Assembly: GCA_019420585.1 (NCBI GenBank)
Contig: JAHZGX010000008.1
Span: 1-64,000 of the forward strand
Reading direction: 5' to 3'
From: Prevotellaceae bacterium
Lineage (GTDB): Bacteria; Bacteroidota; Bacteroidia; Bacteroidales; Bacteroidaceae
DNA length: 64,000 bases
The first letter of the stretch is position 1, and each line of letters starts with the position of its first letter. The translations under genes and the position numbers were made by a program. Shown one piece after another: positions 16,826-26,593 of this stretch. The notes under the pieces were generated by a model, which searched no databases, had not been told where the DNA came from, and saw only the letters and a program-made list of their open reading frames with translations.

Positions 16826-19051
16826 ATGACAGACGGGAAAGAGACTTTCACCGCTGAGGAGCAGCAGCGCATGGAACTGCTGGAACAGCAACTGACAACA
16901 CTGACCAAGAATGTGCTGAGCCAGGAAGACTGGACTCTCGTACGCCAATACCTGAAGCACTCCACCGAGCAGGGCGGAGTGGCGCGTGACGCATTCGGAC
17001 TGAACTGCATTCTGACGGACATGGAAACGGCACTGATTGTGGCCAAGGAGATGGGGCTGACGAGAGGCTCCGTGCTGGGCGTGCTCCTGGACAGTCCCGT
17101 GATGCGAGGTCAAGTCACGCTGGAAGACATCAAGAAGGACTTCGGCGAAGAGGTGGCCGGCATCATGCACGGCCTACTGTGCATACGTGACCTGTATGAG
17201 AAAAGCGCGGCCATCGAGAGCGAAAACTTCCGCAGCCTGCTCGTATCCATGGCCGAGGACATGCGCGTGGTGCTCATCATGATTGCCAACCGCGTGTGCC
17301 TAATGCGCAGCATCAAGGGAACAGACAACGTGGAGGCACAGAAGAGGGTGTCAATGGAGGCAGCCTACCTGTATGCGCCACTGGCACACAAACTGGGACT
17401 CTACAAACTGAAGAGCGAACTGGAGGACCTGAGCCTGAAATACCTGGAACACGATGCCTACTATTATATAAAGGACAAACTGAACGAGACAAAGCGGAAC
17501 CGCGATGCCTACATAGCCCGATTCATCAAGCCCATTGAGGAGAAACTGACTCAGGCGGGGCTGAGATTCCACATGAAGGGGCGCACCAAGAGCATACACT
17601 CCATCTGGCAGAAGATGAAAAAGCAGCAGGTGGACATCAACGGGGTGTTTGACCTCTTTGCCATACGCATCATCCTGGATTCTGCGCCCGAACGCGAGAA
17701 GATGGAATGCTGGCAAGTGTTCAGCATCATCACCGACATGTACCAGAGCAATCCCGGGCGCATGCGCGACTGGCTCTCCGTGCCGAAGAGCAACGGCTAC
17801 GAGAGCCTGCACATCACGGTGCTCGGCCCGGAACAGAAGTGGGTGGAAGTACAGATACGCACCGAGCGCATGGACGACATTGCCGAGCACGGACTGGCCG
17901 CCCACTGGCGCTACAAGGGCATCAAGGGCGGACAGAGCAGCGTGGAAGAATGGCTGTCCGGGGTGCGCAGTGCACTGGAAAGCGGCGATGACCGGCAACT
18001 CATGGACCAATTCCGGCTGGACTTGGTGGAGGACGAGGTGTTTGTGTTCACGCCCAAGGGTGACCTCTTCAAACTGCCGGCCGGAGCCACGGTACTGGAC
18101 TTCGCCTATGCCATACACACCAAGGTGGGCAACCAGTGCACCGGAGCGCGCATAGGCGGACGCAACGTGACCATACGGCAGAAACTCACCAGCGGAGACC
18201 AGGTGGAGATTCTCACCAGCAACAGCCAATGCCCGAAACAGGACTGGCTGAACATAGTATCGACCGGCAGGGCACGCAACAAGATACGGCAAAGCCTGAA
18301 GGAGATGCAAAGCCGGCAGGCATCCATGGCACGCGAGGAACTGGAGCGGAAAATGAAGAACCGTAAACTGGACTATGACGAGCCAGCCCTGATGCACACC
18401 ATCACACGCCTGGGCTACCGGGTGGTGACGGACTTCTACGCGGCACTGGCCGACGGGCACCTGGAAACGAACAGCGTACTGGAGGCTTACGCACAGCAAT
18501 TGCGCAAGGACCGCGGCGAGGAAGAGAAGACCGCTCCGGCGCAAAGCGCGACACAGTATGTGATGCAGGCCAACGAGAACCTGCGCAAGGCCAATGCCGC
18601 GCAGGAGGATGTGCTGGTGATTGACTCCAACATACGCGGACTGGACTTCCAGATGGCCAAATGCTGCCAGCCAGTGTACGGTGACAAGGTGTTCGGCTTC
18701 GTGACCAGCGGAGGCGGAATTAAAATACACCGAGAGAACTGCCCCAACGCCTCACAACTCAGGGAACGATTCGGTTACAGAATCGTGAAGGCTATATGGT
18801 CAGGCAAAGGCACCGGCCAGTATTCCATCACGCTGCATGTGGTAGGCAACGATGACATAGGCATCGTAAACAACATCACGAGCATCATAAGCAAGGAGGA
18901 GAAGATCCAGTTGCGCAGCATAAGCATCGACAGTCACGACGGACTGTTCAGCGGCACGCTGACCGTCATGCTGGAGGACACCGCCAAACTGGAGAAACTA
19001 CTGAAGAAACTGAAAACTGTAAAAGGAGTAAAGAATGTATCAAGAAACTAA
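16826..19051 (+). CDS. RelA/SpoT family (p)ppGpp synthetase with degenerate hydrolase domain
   Basis: A 741-residue RSH protein. The synthetase domain is well kept: GRTKSIHSIWQKMKK near residues 252-266, then DLFAIRIILD, and NGYESLHITV. A TGS domain follows (VFVFTPKGDLFKLPAGA near 405), and the C-terminus looks like an ACT domain (GNDDIGIVNNITSIISKEEK). In the N-terminal part, the HDxxED motif of ppGpp hydrolases is replaced by LLDSPVMRGQ, and the usual DRLHNMR becomes ANRVCLMR. It probably makes but does not degrade the alarmone; a bifunctional paralogue would then be expected elsewhere. It overlaps the downstream peptidase gene by 17 bp. Confidence 0.88.
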   Translation: MTDGKETFTAEEQQRMELLEQQLTTLTKNVLSQEDWTLVRQYLKHSTEQGGVARDAFGLNCILTDMETALIVAKEMGLTRGSVLGVLLDSPVMRGQVTLEDIKKDFGEEVAGIMHGLLCIRDLYEKSAAIESENFRSLLVSMAEDMRVVLIMIANRVCLMRSIKGTDNVEAQKRVSMEAAYLYAPLAHKLGLYKLKSELEDLSLKYLEHDAYYYIKDKLNETKRNRDAYIARFIKPIEEKLTQAGLRFHMKGRTKSIHSIWQKMKKQQVDINGVFDLFAIRIILDSAPEREKMECWQVFSIITDMYQSNPGRMRDWLSVPKSNGYESLHITVLGPEQKWVEVQIRTERMDDIAEHGLAAHWRYKGIKGGQSSVEEWLSGVRSALESGDDRQLMDQFRLDLVEDEVFVFTPKGDLFKLPAGATVLDFAYAIHTKVGNQCTGARIGGRNVTIRQKLTSGDQVEILTSNSQCPKQDWLNIVSTGRARNKIRQSLKEMQSRQASMAREELERKMKNRKLDYDEPALMHTITRLGYRVVTDFYAALADGHLETNSVLEAYAQQLRKDRGEEEKTAPAQSATQYVMQANENLRKANAAQEDVLVIDSNIRGLDFQMAKCCQPVYGDKVFGFVTSGGGIKIHRENCPNASQLRERFGYRIVKAIWSGKGTGQYSITLHVVGNDDIGIVNNITSIISKEEKIQLRSISIDSHDGLFSGTLTVMLEDTAKLEKLLKKLKTVKGVKNVSRN

Positions 19052-21500
19052 ACATGCCATGCTGGGAGTCCTCATGGCAACCTGCTGCACACTTGTGCAG
19101 GCGGCTGACATACGTGTCGACAGCCTTAGGCTGACCGCCCCTTACCGCATGGCCACCCCCCTGCACACCGACAGCACCGACGTGTGGGGCAAGCCTTTTC
19201 AGGTCAACGACCTGATGATGGACGCACCCATGGCCGTAAGCATGTGGCACAAGGGAGAACAGATGACCGACAGCATAGTGCCCGCAACCGAAAAGGGAGG
19301 AGTGAGGCTGGCCGGTTTCCAAGTCGAGAACAACCTGTTCGCCAAATATCGTCTGCAGGTCAATTGCACGGCACGGCACAAGACTTTCGTTGACGGAAAG
19401 GAATTCCAGGAACATGAAGAGCAAAAACTGCTTCCCGGACGACACGACATCGTGGTGAAACTGCTGCAGATGCCCGACAAGGCCGACACGCTGACGGTGA
19501 CCCTGCAAAGCGCACAAGAGAAGTACCTGACCGTGAACCCAAGTGGAAAAAGGCGGTACACCTTTGAAGACTATCTGAATGGCCTGTCTGCCGGAAGCAC
19601 CAGTCTAAGCGCGGGCGGACGATACATGAAATACACCGTCACGCGCACCCAGGAAGGCGGACACCGCCAGAGCACAGAGCGCATACTGGACCTGAAGACC
19701 GGAAACGAGTTCGTACCTTCAAACTTCATACAATGGGCAGCGCAGGGCGACTGCTACATCAGCTGGCGGCAGAACAACCAGAAAGAGAACATATATGAGT
19801 ACACCGACCCGGCAACCGGCCAGACCACCCCGCTCTACACTGACATACAGTCACTCGGCGGACAATGGGTGGCACAAGACAAACTGATGCTCATCAACAA
19901 GAACACCGAAGGTCCCAAGGATGACCCGCAGATGCACCAGATACTGCAGCCGGACGACCGGATGAGCGGATGGCGCAACAGGAACAACGTGCAACTGCTT
20001 GACCCGGCAACCCAGCAGGTAAGCGTGCTCACACAAGGGCAGCACAGCACTTACGCATCCGTGGCAAACGATGGGAGGCACATCCTTCTCAACGTGCGCG
20101 AGAACGACATCACGGAACGTCCCTTCTCTTTCACCACACTGCTTCTGCTCGACAGGGAAACGATGGAAGTGGACACACTGGTGCGCAGGGACGGATTCCT
20201 GGGCAGCTGTGAATGGATGCCCGACAACCGCCACATACTCATCCAGGCCAGCCCAGAAGCACTGGGAGGAATCGGGAAGAACGACCCCACGGGCAAGACC
20301 CCGAGCATGATACAGCAGGAACTCTTCCTCATGGACACCCACACGAAGGAAATCACACCGCTCACACGAGACTTCGACCCCAGCATCATAAGGGCAGAAT
20401 GCAGTCAAGCAGACGGAAACATCTATGCCCTTTGTGAGAACCAGGACAGGCAGGACATCTTCCGCCTGGACATGAAGAGCAAGAAATGGACACGGCTGAA
20501 ACTCACGGAATGCTTCGTAAACAGTTTCTCACTGGCCGATGAGAAGCCCATACTATCTTATTCCGGTGAGGGCGCATCCAATACATACCGCATTTACACA
20601 GTGGACCTGAAGAGCGGCCGGGAGACACTCATACGCGACTACAACCCTGAACGGCTCTCAGACATCGAACTGGGAGAGTTCGGCGAATGGAATTTCCAGA
20701 GCAGCCGAGGCGACACCATACACGGACGCTATTACCTGCCGCCGCATTTCGATGCCAACAAGAAGTATCCCATGCTGGTATATTATTACGGTGGATGCTC
20801 GCCCGTAGGACGCTATCTTGACAGTTATTACAACTTCCACAACTGGGCGGCCATGGGTTACGTGGTGTACGTAATACAGCCCAGCGGCTGCACCGGCTTC
20901 GGTCAGGAGTTCGCGGCACGGCATGTCAACGCCTACGGAAAGTACACCGCAGACGACATCATCGAAGGAACCAAGAAGTTCTGCGCCGAACATTCTTACG
21001 TGAATGACAAGAAAATCGGTTGCCTGGGTGCCTCATACGGAGGCTTCATGACCATGTACCTGCAGACGGTGACCGACATCTTTGCAGCCGCCATGGCTCA
21101 TGCCGGCATAAGCAACCCGGCCAGTTACTGGGGATATGGCTACTGGGGCTACAGTTACAACGCCGTCAGCGCAGCCGGAAGTTACCCCTGGAACAATCCG
21201 GAACTGATGAGCGGACGGTCACCCTTGTTCAATGCCGACAAGGTGCACACACCCATCCTGTTCCTGCATGGGGGTGACGACACGAATGTTCCCATCGTGG
21301 AAAGCACGCAGATGTTCAATGCCTTGAAGATTCTGGGCAGAGACTGCGCCTTTGTGACCGTGGAGGGACAGAACCACCACATACTTGACTATGAGAAGCA
21401 AGTCAAGTGGGTACATACATACTACGCATGGTTTGCCAAATACCTGCAGGATGACCCGACATGGTGGGAGAGCATGTACCCCACCAAGAACCTGAAATAA
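19035..21500 (+). CDS. Exported dipeptidyl peptidase IV-type serine peptidase (S9)
   Basis: An 821-residue prolyl-oligopeptidase-family protein with an N-terminal signal peptide, likely periplasmic, removing dipeptides from peptide N-termini. The N-terminal 550 residues form a beta-propeller-like region. The C-terminal alpha/beta hydrolase carries the triad: Ser in GASYGGFM near residue 667, Asp in HGGDDTNVP near 746, and His in GQNHHILD near 780. AAGGAGTAAAG precedes the ATG at 19035, supporting this start even though it overlaps the RelA/SpoT-type gene by 17 bp. An internal ATG at 19059 is an alternative. The overlap points to co-transcription. Confidence 0.88.
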   Translation: MYQETKHAMLGVLMATCCTLVQAADIRVDSLRLTAPYRMATPLHTDSTDVWGKPFQVNDLMMDAPMAVSMWHKGEQMTDSIVPATEKGGVRLAGFQVENNLFAKYRLQVNCTARHKTFVDGKEFQEHEEQKLLPGRHDIVVKLLQMPDKADTLTVTLQSAQEKYLTVNPSGKRRYTFEDYLNGLSAGSTSLSAGGRYMKYTVTRTQEGGHRQSTERILDLKTGNEFVPSNFIQWAAQGDCYISWRQNNQKENIYEYTDPATGQTTPLYTDIQSLGGQWVAQDKLMLINKNTEGPKDDPQMHQILQPDDRMSGWRNRNNVQLLDPATQQVSVLTQGQHSTYASVANDGRHILLNVRENDITERPFSFTTLLLLDRETMEVDTLVRRDGFLGSCEWMPDNRHILIQASPEALGGIGKNDPTGKTPSMIQQELFLMDTHTKEITPLTRDFDPSIIRAECSQADGNIYALCENQDRQDIFRLDMKSKKWTRLKLTECFVNSFSLADEKPILSYSGEGASNTYRIYTVDLKSGRETLIRDYNPERLSDIELGEFGEWNFQSSRGDTIHGRYYLPPHFDANKKYPMLVYYYGGCSPVGRYLDSYYNFHNWAAMGYVVYVIQPSGCTGFGQEFAARHVNAYGKYTADDIIEGTKKFCAEHSYVNDKKIGCLGASYGGFMTMYLQTVTDIFAAAMAHAGISNPASYWGYGYWGYSYNAVSAAGSYPWNNPELMSGRSPLFNADKVHTPILFLHGGDDTNVPIVESTQMFNALKILGRDCAFVTVEGQNHHILDYEKQVKWVHTYYAWFAKYLQDDPTWWESMYPTKNLK

Positions 21501-21597
21501 AAGCACCGTCACGTCCTCCGGACATGGCATACAACTGACGCAGTCGGCCGGAAGCATGGCTCATGCCGCTCCTGGCCGACTGCCTTACACTAAAAGA

Positions 21598-24108
21598 ATG
21601 ATTTACCCAAAGAATTTCGAGCAGAAGATAGGATTTGACGAGGTGCGCGCCCTGCTGCACGCGCGATGCCTGAGCAATCTGGGACATGAGAAGGTTGACT
21701 CCATGCAGTTTGTGGCCAAGCCCGGCGAACTGCGTACGCTGCACGGTCGGACGAATGAGACACGAGGCATACTGAACCAGGCATCCGACCAACTCAGTCA
21801 GGACTTCTTTGACCTGCGCCCAGCACTTCACCGCATCAGACTGGAGGGAGCGTATCTTGACGAACAGGAAATATGGGACTTGCTGCGCACACTGCGCACA
21901 CTGCACCAGTGGGTCGAACTGGTTCGCAAGGAAGAAGACTCCACCCCACTCTATCCCGCCCTGTGCCACATGGCAGACGGGGTGTTCACCTTCAAGAGTA
22001 TAGAGAAACGCATTGAGCAGATACTTGACAGGTATGGGCGCATCAAGGATGAAGCAAGCCCGGAACTGGCCTCCATACGCAGTGAACTGCGGAGGTCAGA
22101 GGGAAGCGTGAGCCGTATGTTGTCACGCATACTGAGTTCCGCACAAGCCGACGGACTGGTTGACAAGGACGTGACTCCCACTCTCAGAGACGGACGACTG
22201 GTCATTCCCGTGGCTCCTGCCATGAAAAGAAGACTCAAGGGAATAGTCCACGATGAGAGTGCCACAGGCAAGACCGTGTTCATTGAGCCGGAAGAGGTGG
22301 TGGAGGCAAACAACCGCATCAGGGAACTGGAAAACGAGGAAAAGCGTGAGGTGATACGCATCCTGCGCTCCTTCACCGCACTGCTGACCCCCAACATGCG
22401 CGAGTTCCTGCGCGCGATGGAGTTCCTGGCCGATGTGGAATTCTGCCGTGCCAAGGCATTGCTTGCCGACCGTCTGGGTGCCGTGACACCGGACATACAA
22501 GAAGCACCGCTGGTTGACTGGACACTGGCACGCCACCCCTTGTTGGAAATGTCCCTGCAAAAACAGGGAAAGCACGTGGTTCCGATGGATATCCTGCTCA
22601 GCAGGAGACAGCGCCTACTCATCATTAGCGGCCCCAACGCAGGTGGCAAGAGCGTATGCCTCAAGACGGTGGGACTACTGCAGTACATGCTCCAGTGCGG
22701 CCTGCCCGTTACCATGGGTGAGAACTCCAAGTGCGGAGTGTTCCAGCATATATTCATAGACATCGGAGACGAGCAAAGCATTGAGAACGACCTCAGTACC
22801 TACAGCGGGCACCTGCAGAACATGAAGGAGATGATGAGGAACGCCAATCCTGCAAGCCTGCTGCTCATAGACGAGTTCGGGGGAGGCACGGAGCCAACCA
22901 TCGGCGGAGCCATTGCCGAGGCCGTGCTGAAGCGCTTTGTCATGCGTGGAGCCTTTGGCGTCATCACCACGCATTACCAGAACCTGAAGCACTTTGCCGA
23001 GGATACTCCGGGAGTAATCAACGGTGCCATGCTCTATGACAGGCAGAAGATGGAGGCACTCTTCCAACTCCAGATAGGAAACCCGGGCAGCAGCTTTGCC
23101 GTGGAGATAGCGCGGAAGACGGGCATACCCGAAGACGTGATTGCCGACGCAACCGCACTTGTGGGACAGGACTACGTGAATGCCGACAAGTATCTGCTAG
23201 ACATCACAAGAGACAAGCGGTACTGGGAAAACAAGCGGCAGACCATACACTCACGCGAGAAGCAGATGGAACAGACCATCGCACGATATGAGCAGGAGGT
23301 GGCCGAACTGAAAGAGAAGCGCGTGGAGATTATCAAGGAGGCCAAGAGACAGGCTCAGCAGATACTGAAGGACGCCAATGCCACCATTGAGAACACCATA
23401 CGTGAAATACGCGAGGCACAGGCGGAGAAGGAGCGCACACGGCTGGCACGCCAGCAGATGGCCTCTGCCGCCGAAGAACTGCTTGACGAGAAGAAGGCCG
23501 CCAGCGATGAGACCATCGAACGCAAGATGCGTCAGATTGAGGAAAGAAGGAAGCGGAAGGAGCAGAACAAGCGGAAGCGCGCCGAGGAGAAAGCCGCCAC
23601 GCCAACTGTCACACCTGCCTCGAAACCCGCAGCCGAAGAACCACTGAAGCCGGGCGATACGGTAAGGCTGAAGGGACAGACCACGGTGGGAGTGGTGAAC
23701 CAGGTGAACGGGAAACAGGTTTCGGTGACCTTCGGCATGATGAAGACCACCGTGGATGCCAAGCGGCTTGAGCGCGCACAGAAGCCCAAGGAAGACAAGG
23801 GGCAGGGAGTCATCTCGTTTGTCAGCCGCGAGACACAGGATCAGATACGCGAGAAGCACCTGCACTTCAAGCAGGACATAGACGTGCGGGGCATGAGGGG
23901 CGAGGAAGCCCTGCAGGCCGTGACCTATTTCATCGATGATGCCATACTGGTGGGAGCCAAAAGGGTGCGCATCCTGCACGGGACAGGCACCGGCATCCTG
24001 CGCCAACTCATCAGGGATTATCTGAACACACATGCCGGGGTGGAGTCGGCACGGGACGAGCATGTCCAGTTCGGAGGTGCAGGCATCACAGTGGTGGAAC
24101 TGCGCTGA
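21598..24108 (+). CDS. mutS2: Endonuclease MutS2
   Basis: An 836-residue MutS-type ATPase with a C-terminal nuclease domain, linked in other bacteria to control of recombination and to rescue of collided ribosomes. Walker A SGPNAGGKS lies near residues 344-352 and Walker B LLLIDEFGGGTEP near 420-432. A long charged coiled-coil rich in Glu, Lys and Arg runs from about 545 to 680. A KOW-like basic section follows, then the Smr domain (DVRGMRGEEAL, HGTGTGILRQLI) near 761-836. The start at 21598 (MIYPKNFEQK) is preferred over an in-frame ATG at 21556. It follows the peptidase by about 97 bp. Confidence 0.93.
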   Translation: MIYPKNFEQKIGFDEVRALLHARCLSNLGHEKVDSMQFVAKPGELRTLHGRTNETRGILNQASDQLSQDFFDLRPALHRIRLEGAYLDEQEIWDLLRTLRTLHQWVELVRKEEDSTPLYPALCHMADGVFTFKSIEKRIEQILDRYGRIKDEASPELASIRSELRRSEGSVSRMLSRILSSAQADGLVDKDVTPTLRDGRLVIPVAPAMKRRLKGIVHDESATGKTVFIEPEEVVEANNRIRELENEEKREVIRILRSFTALLTPNMREFLRAMEFLADVEFCRAKALLADRLGAVTPDIQEAPLVDWTLARHPLLEMSLQKQGKHVVPMDILLSRRQRLLIISGPNAGGKSVCLKTVGLLQYMLQCGLPVTMGENSKCGVFQHIFIDIGDEQSIENDLSTYSGHLQNMKEMMRNANPASLLLIDEFGGGTEPTIGGAIAEAVLKRFVMRGAFGVITTHYQNLKHFAEDTPGVINGAMLYDRQKMEALFQLQIGNPGSSFAVEIARKTGIPEDVIADATALVGQDYVNADKYLLDITRDKRYWENKRQTIHSREKQMEQTIARYEQEVAELKEKRVEIIKEAKRQAQQILKDANATIENTIREIREAQAEKERTRLARQQMASAAEELLDEKKAASDETIERKMRQIEERRKRKEQNKRKRAEEKAATPTVTPASKPAAEEPLKPGDTVRLKGQTTVGVVNQVNGKQVSVTFGMMKTTVDAKRLERAQKPKEDKGQGVISFVSRETQDQIREKHLHFKQDIDVRGMRGEEALQAVTYFIDDAILVGAKRVRILHGTGTGILRQLIRDYLNTHAGVESARDEHVQFGGAGITVVELR

Positions 24109-24118
24109 ACGCGCCACA

Positions 24119-24295
24119 AAAATCCGCGTCTCAGACACAGCATTCCTTGCAAGAGTCTTTTGCCATGATTCCGGAAAAGACTTCACGAAAAATGCGCCAA
24201 CTGGGAAAAAATAAAAATCCAGTTGGGAAAAATATTTTTTCCAACTGGAAAGTTGAAACAGGCATTTTCGGGGAAATGCGTGAATGTGCCAAGGA
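24119..24295. repeat. Dispersed intergenic repeat, copy 2 (22-bp-phased boxes)
   Basis: Homologous to 14570-14700 over its first 80 bp (ATCCGCGTCTCA, then a TTTTG-rich part, then TGATTC, GAAAAG and CTTC). CCARYTGG boxes start at 24197, 24219 and 24241, exactly 22 bp apart; the middle one is inverted, so the first pair can form a hairpin. The downstream 45 bp resembles the copy at 57715-57835. Confidence 0.7.
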
Positions 24296-24314
24296 AACTT
24301 CAAGTGAAGCATTT

Positions 24315-24350
24315 GGAGGGGGCTGCCGAAATGCGCATTTCGGCAACCCC
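24315..24350. terminator. Bidirectional terminator with a 22-bp perfect palindrome
   Basis: Positions 24324-24345 are a perfect palindrome with half-site TGCCGAAATGC, flanked by GAGGGG and CCCCTC, then TTCATTTTT. It separates the convergent mutS2 and aminotransferase fusion genes. Confidence 0.75.
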
Positions 24351-24430
24351 TCTTCATTTTTGGCACAGCCTCATCCTCCCACAGGGTCAGCGCCATTGCC
24401 CGATGGGCAGAAGCGGTTGGCTATCCCATG

Positions 24431-26593
24431 TCACAACTCCACGTTGAAGGCATTCACTGCATCCACCACGCGCCGGATCTCGGAATCCGTAAGCATGGGA
24501 GAGATGGGCAACGAGAGTTCCTCTGCATGGATTCGCTCGGATATCCTGTATTTCCTGTCGTTCCATTCGCTGTAAGCCGCCTGTTTGTGAGGCGGAACCG
24601 GATAATGGACCTGCGCCTGTATGCCGCGGTCGGCCAGGAACGTGCGCAACTGGTCACGTGCCGGACAGCGCACCGGATATATATGGTACACATTACGCTC
24701 AGGCTCGCTCTCGGCCAGGGGAAGCGTCACCAGGGGGTTGTGTATGCCCTGGTCATAAAGGCGGGCTATCTCCCTGCGGCGTGCATTGTCCTCATCCAGC
24801 CTTCCCAGTTTAAGGCAGAGTACGGCCGCCTGTATCTCATCCATGCGGCTGTTGCTCCCCTTGTAGAGGTGCACATACTTTTCCTCGCTTCCATAATTGC
24901 CCATGGCGCACACCATGTTCGCCAGTTGTGCGTCATTGGTAGTGACGCACCCGGCATCGCCCAATGCGCCCAGGTTCTTGCCCGGATAGAAGCTGAAGGC
25001 CGTGGCATCTGCCATGCTGCCCACACGCCTTCCGCCCATGCTGGCTCCATGAGCCTGCGCGGCATCGTCAATCACCTTCAGCCCGTGTGCGGCCGCGATG
25101 CCCATGATGGCATCCATGTCACACAGGCGCCCGTAGAGGTGCACCGGCATGATGGCCCTCGTATGCTCCGTGATAAGGGTGGGAATCAATGTGGTGTCAA
25201 TAAGGTAGTCTGCCATGCTCGGCTCGCAAAGCACAGGCGTGAGTCCCGCATGCGTGATGGCCAGTATGGTGGCTATGAATGTGTTTGAGGGTACAATCAC
25301 CTCATCGCCTTCCTCCCAGCCCAACAATTGCCTGTAGGCAAGCAGTACGTTGGTAAGGGCATCCAGACCATTGCCCGTGGGCACGCAGAAGGCGGCTCCG
25401 CAGTAATCGGCATACAGGCGTGCAAAACGCTCGTTCTCCTTCCCGTGCAAGTACCAGCCGCTGCGCACCACACGCGCCACCTCCTCTGACAGAAACGGCT
25501 CAAAGGAGTCCGTTATCTTCTTTATCTCCAGATAAGGAATCTTCTCCTCCTCCCCATTGGCCTTTGAGCCGTGCATGGCCATCAGTTTGGAACGGTCAAG
25601 AGGCACGTCGTACACGTCATAGCATACGGCTCTCCCGCCGAATCCTTCCTTCTGGAAGATGAGTCCCTCGTTGAGCACCGTGCCTCCCTGCTCGGTGGAG
25701 ATGCCGAAGTCGATGTATTCCATCTGCTTGTATCTCTCGCTTATGAGATGGCGGAACAGCAAGTCCAGCGCGCCATAAGCACGTCCCTCATCGCCCGAGG
25801 CTATATACTGGACGTGTGCCACGTGCCTGGTCTCGAAAATCACCGTGCCTGCCACGATGTGCCTGTCGCTTCTGACAAGGTAAAGCTTGATGTCCTTAGG
25901 GAAACGCAGCATGAGGAGTTTCATCTCCTCCACGCTGTGCACGGGATGCACATGGTGGTGCGCCTGCAACACGTCCTCGAGCAGGTGCCAGTACTCCTCC
26001 AGCGTGTCAAAGTCTCCTTCGGTCATGCGGTCGATGTAGAACCCGTGCTCTATGGCCTTCTTGGCCTGCCTGATTCTGAGCGTGCGCATCTTCATGGGAT
26101 TGGCCATGCTCACGGCCGTACTCGCCTGGCGACACTTGAGCACGCCACCGGCACGGAAGATGGCATAGAGTTCCTCGCCGTTGGGAATGGCACTATATAT
26201 ATAAGGTATGGGCTTGCACACCACGCGCCGGGCCTGCAGGTAACTCTGATAATAGAGCAGGACAGCCTGCATGATGCGCAGGACCTCGGTCTGTGTGACC
26301 TCGGGAAGCACCAGCAGGCCTCCGTAAGTGAGCCCCTGATGTGAATACACGCATGCCTCGCTCTCGACCCAGTTGGCAGGGAAGAGTGCCACCAGTCCCC
26401 TGCTGTCGGGTGCCTCCTCCTGATAACCATCGGCAGGAGTGATGCCCTCATACACCATCACAGAGCAGTCGAAGAAGCGGTCGGCATGATAGTCCATGAA
26501 GCCGCGCTGCAGCAGGAACGTGCCATTCTTGGACCTCTGCACGAAGAGGTCCCAATCCTCTCTCTTGTTTATTGAATATGGTATGACCGTCAT
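24431..26593 (-). CDS. FemAB/GNAT-like acetyltransferase fused to DegT-type sugar aminotransferase
   Basis: A 720-residue two-domain protein. Residues 1-340 resemble a FemAB/GNAT-type acyltransferase (for example GTVIFETRHVAHVQYIASG and a basic segment before it). Residues 351-720 are a complete DegT/DnrJ/EryC1-type PLP aminotransferase: PTGNGLDAL near 405, VIVPSNTFIATI, IDDAAQAHGA at 508-517, and the PLP lysine at 539 in SFYPGKNLGALGD. Such enzymes aminate keto-sugar nucleotides. The gene overlaps the upstream ketoisomerase by 4 bp (ATGA). The two likely make an amino-deoxy sugar, such as dTDP-3-amino-3,6-dideoxyhexose, which the N-terminal domain could acetylate. Which sugar is made is not shown by the sequence. 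Confidence 0.82.
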   Translation of the reverse strand: MTVIPYSINKREDWDLFVQRSKNGTFLLQRGFMDYHADRFFDCSVMVYEGITPADGYQEEAPDSRGLVALFPANWVESEACVYSHQGLTYGGLLVLPEVTQTEVLRIMQAVLLYYQSYLQARRVVCKPIPYIYSAIPNGEELYAIFRAGGVLKCRQASTAVSMANPMKMRTLRIRQAKKAIEHGFYIDRMTEGDFDTLEEYWHLLEDVLQAHHHVHPVHSVEEMKLLMLRFPKDIKLYLVRSDRHIVAGTVIFETRHVAHVQYIASGDEGRAYGALDLLFRHLISERYKQMEYIDFGISTEQGGTVLNEGLIFQKEGFGGRAVCYDVYDVPLDRSKLMAMHGSKANGEEEKIPYLEIKKITDSFEPFLSEEVARVVRSGWYLHGKENERFARLYADYCGAAFCVPTGNGLDALTNVLLAYRQLLGWEEGDEVIVPSNTFIATILAITHAGLTPVLCEPSMADYLIDTTLIPTLITEHTRAIMPVHLYGRLCDMDAIMGIAAAHGLKVIDDAAQAHGASMGGRRVGSMADATAFSFYPGKNLGALGDAGCVTTNDAQLANMVCAMGNYGSEEKYVHLYKGSNSRMDEIQAAVLCLKLGRLDEDNARRREIARLYDQGIHNPLVTLPLAESEPERNVYHIYPVRCPARDQLRTFLADRGIQAQVHYPVPPHKQAAYSEWNDRKYRISERIHAEELSLPISPMLTDSEIRRVVDAVNAFNVEL

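Noticed and set aside
24147..24575. Plus-strand frame of 142 codons after mutS2
   Set aside because: It starts inside a dispersed repeat and runs antisense into the aminotransferase gene.
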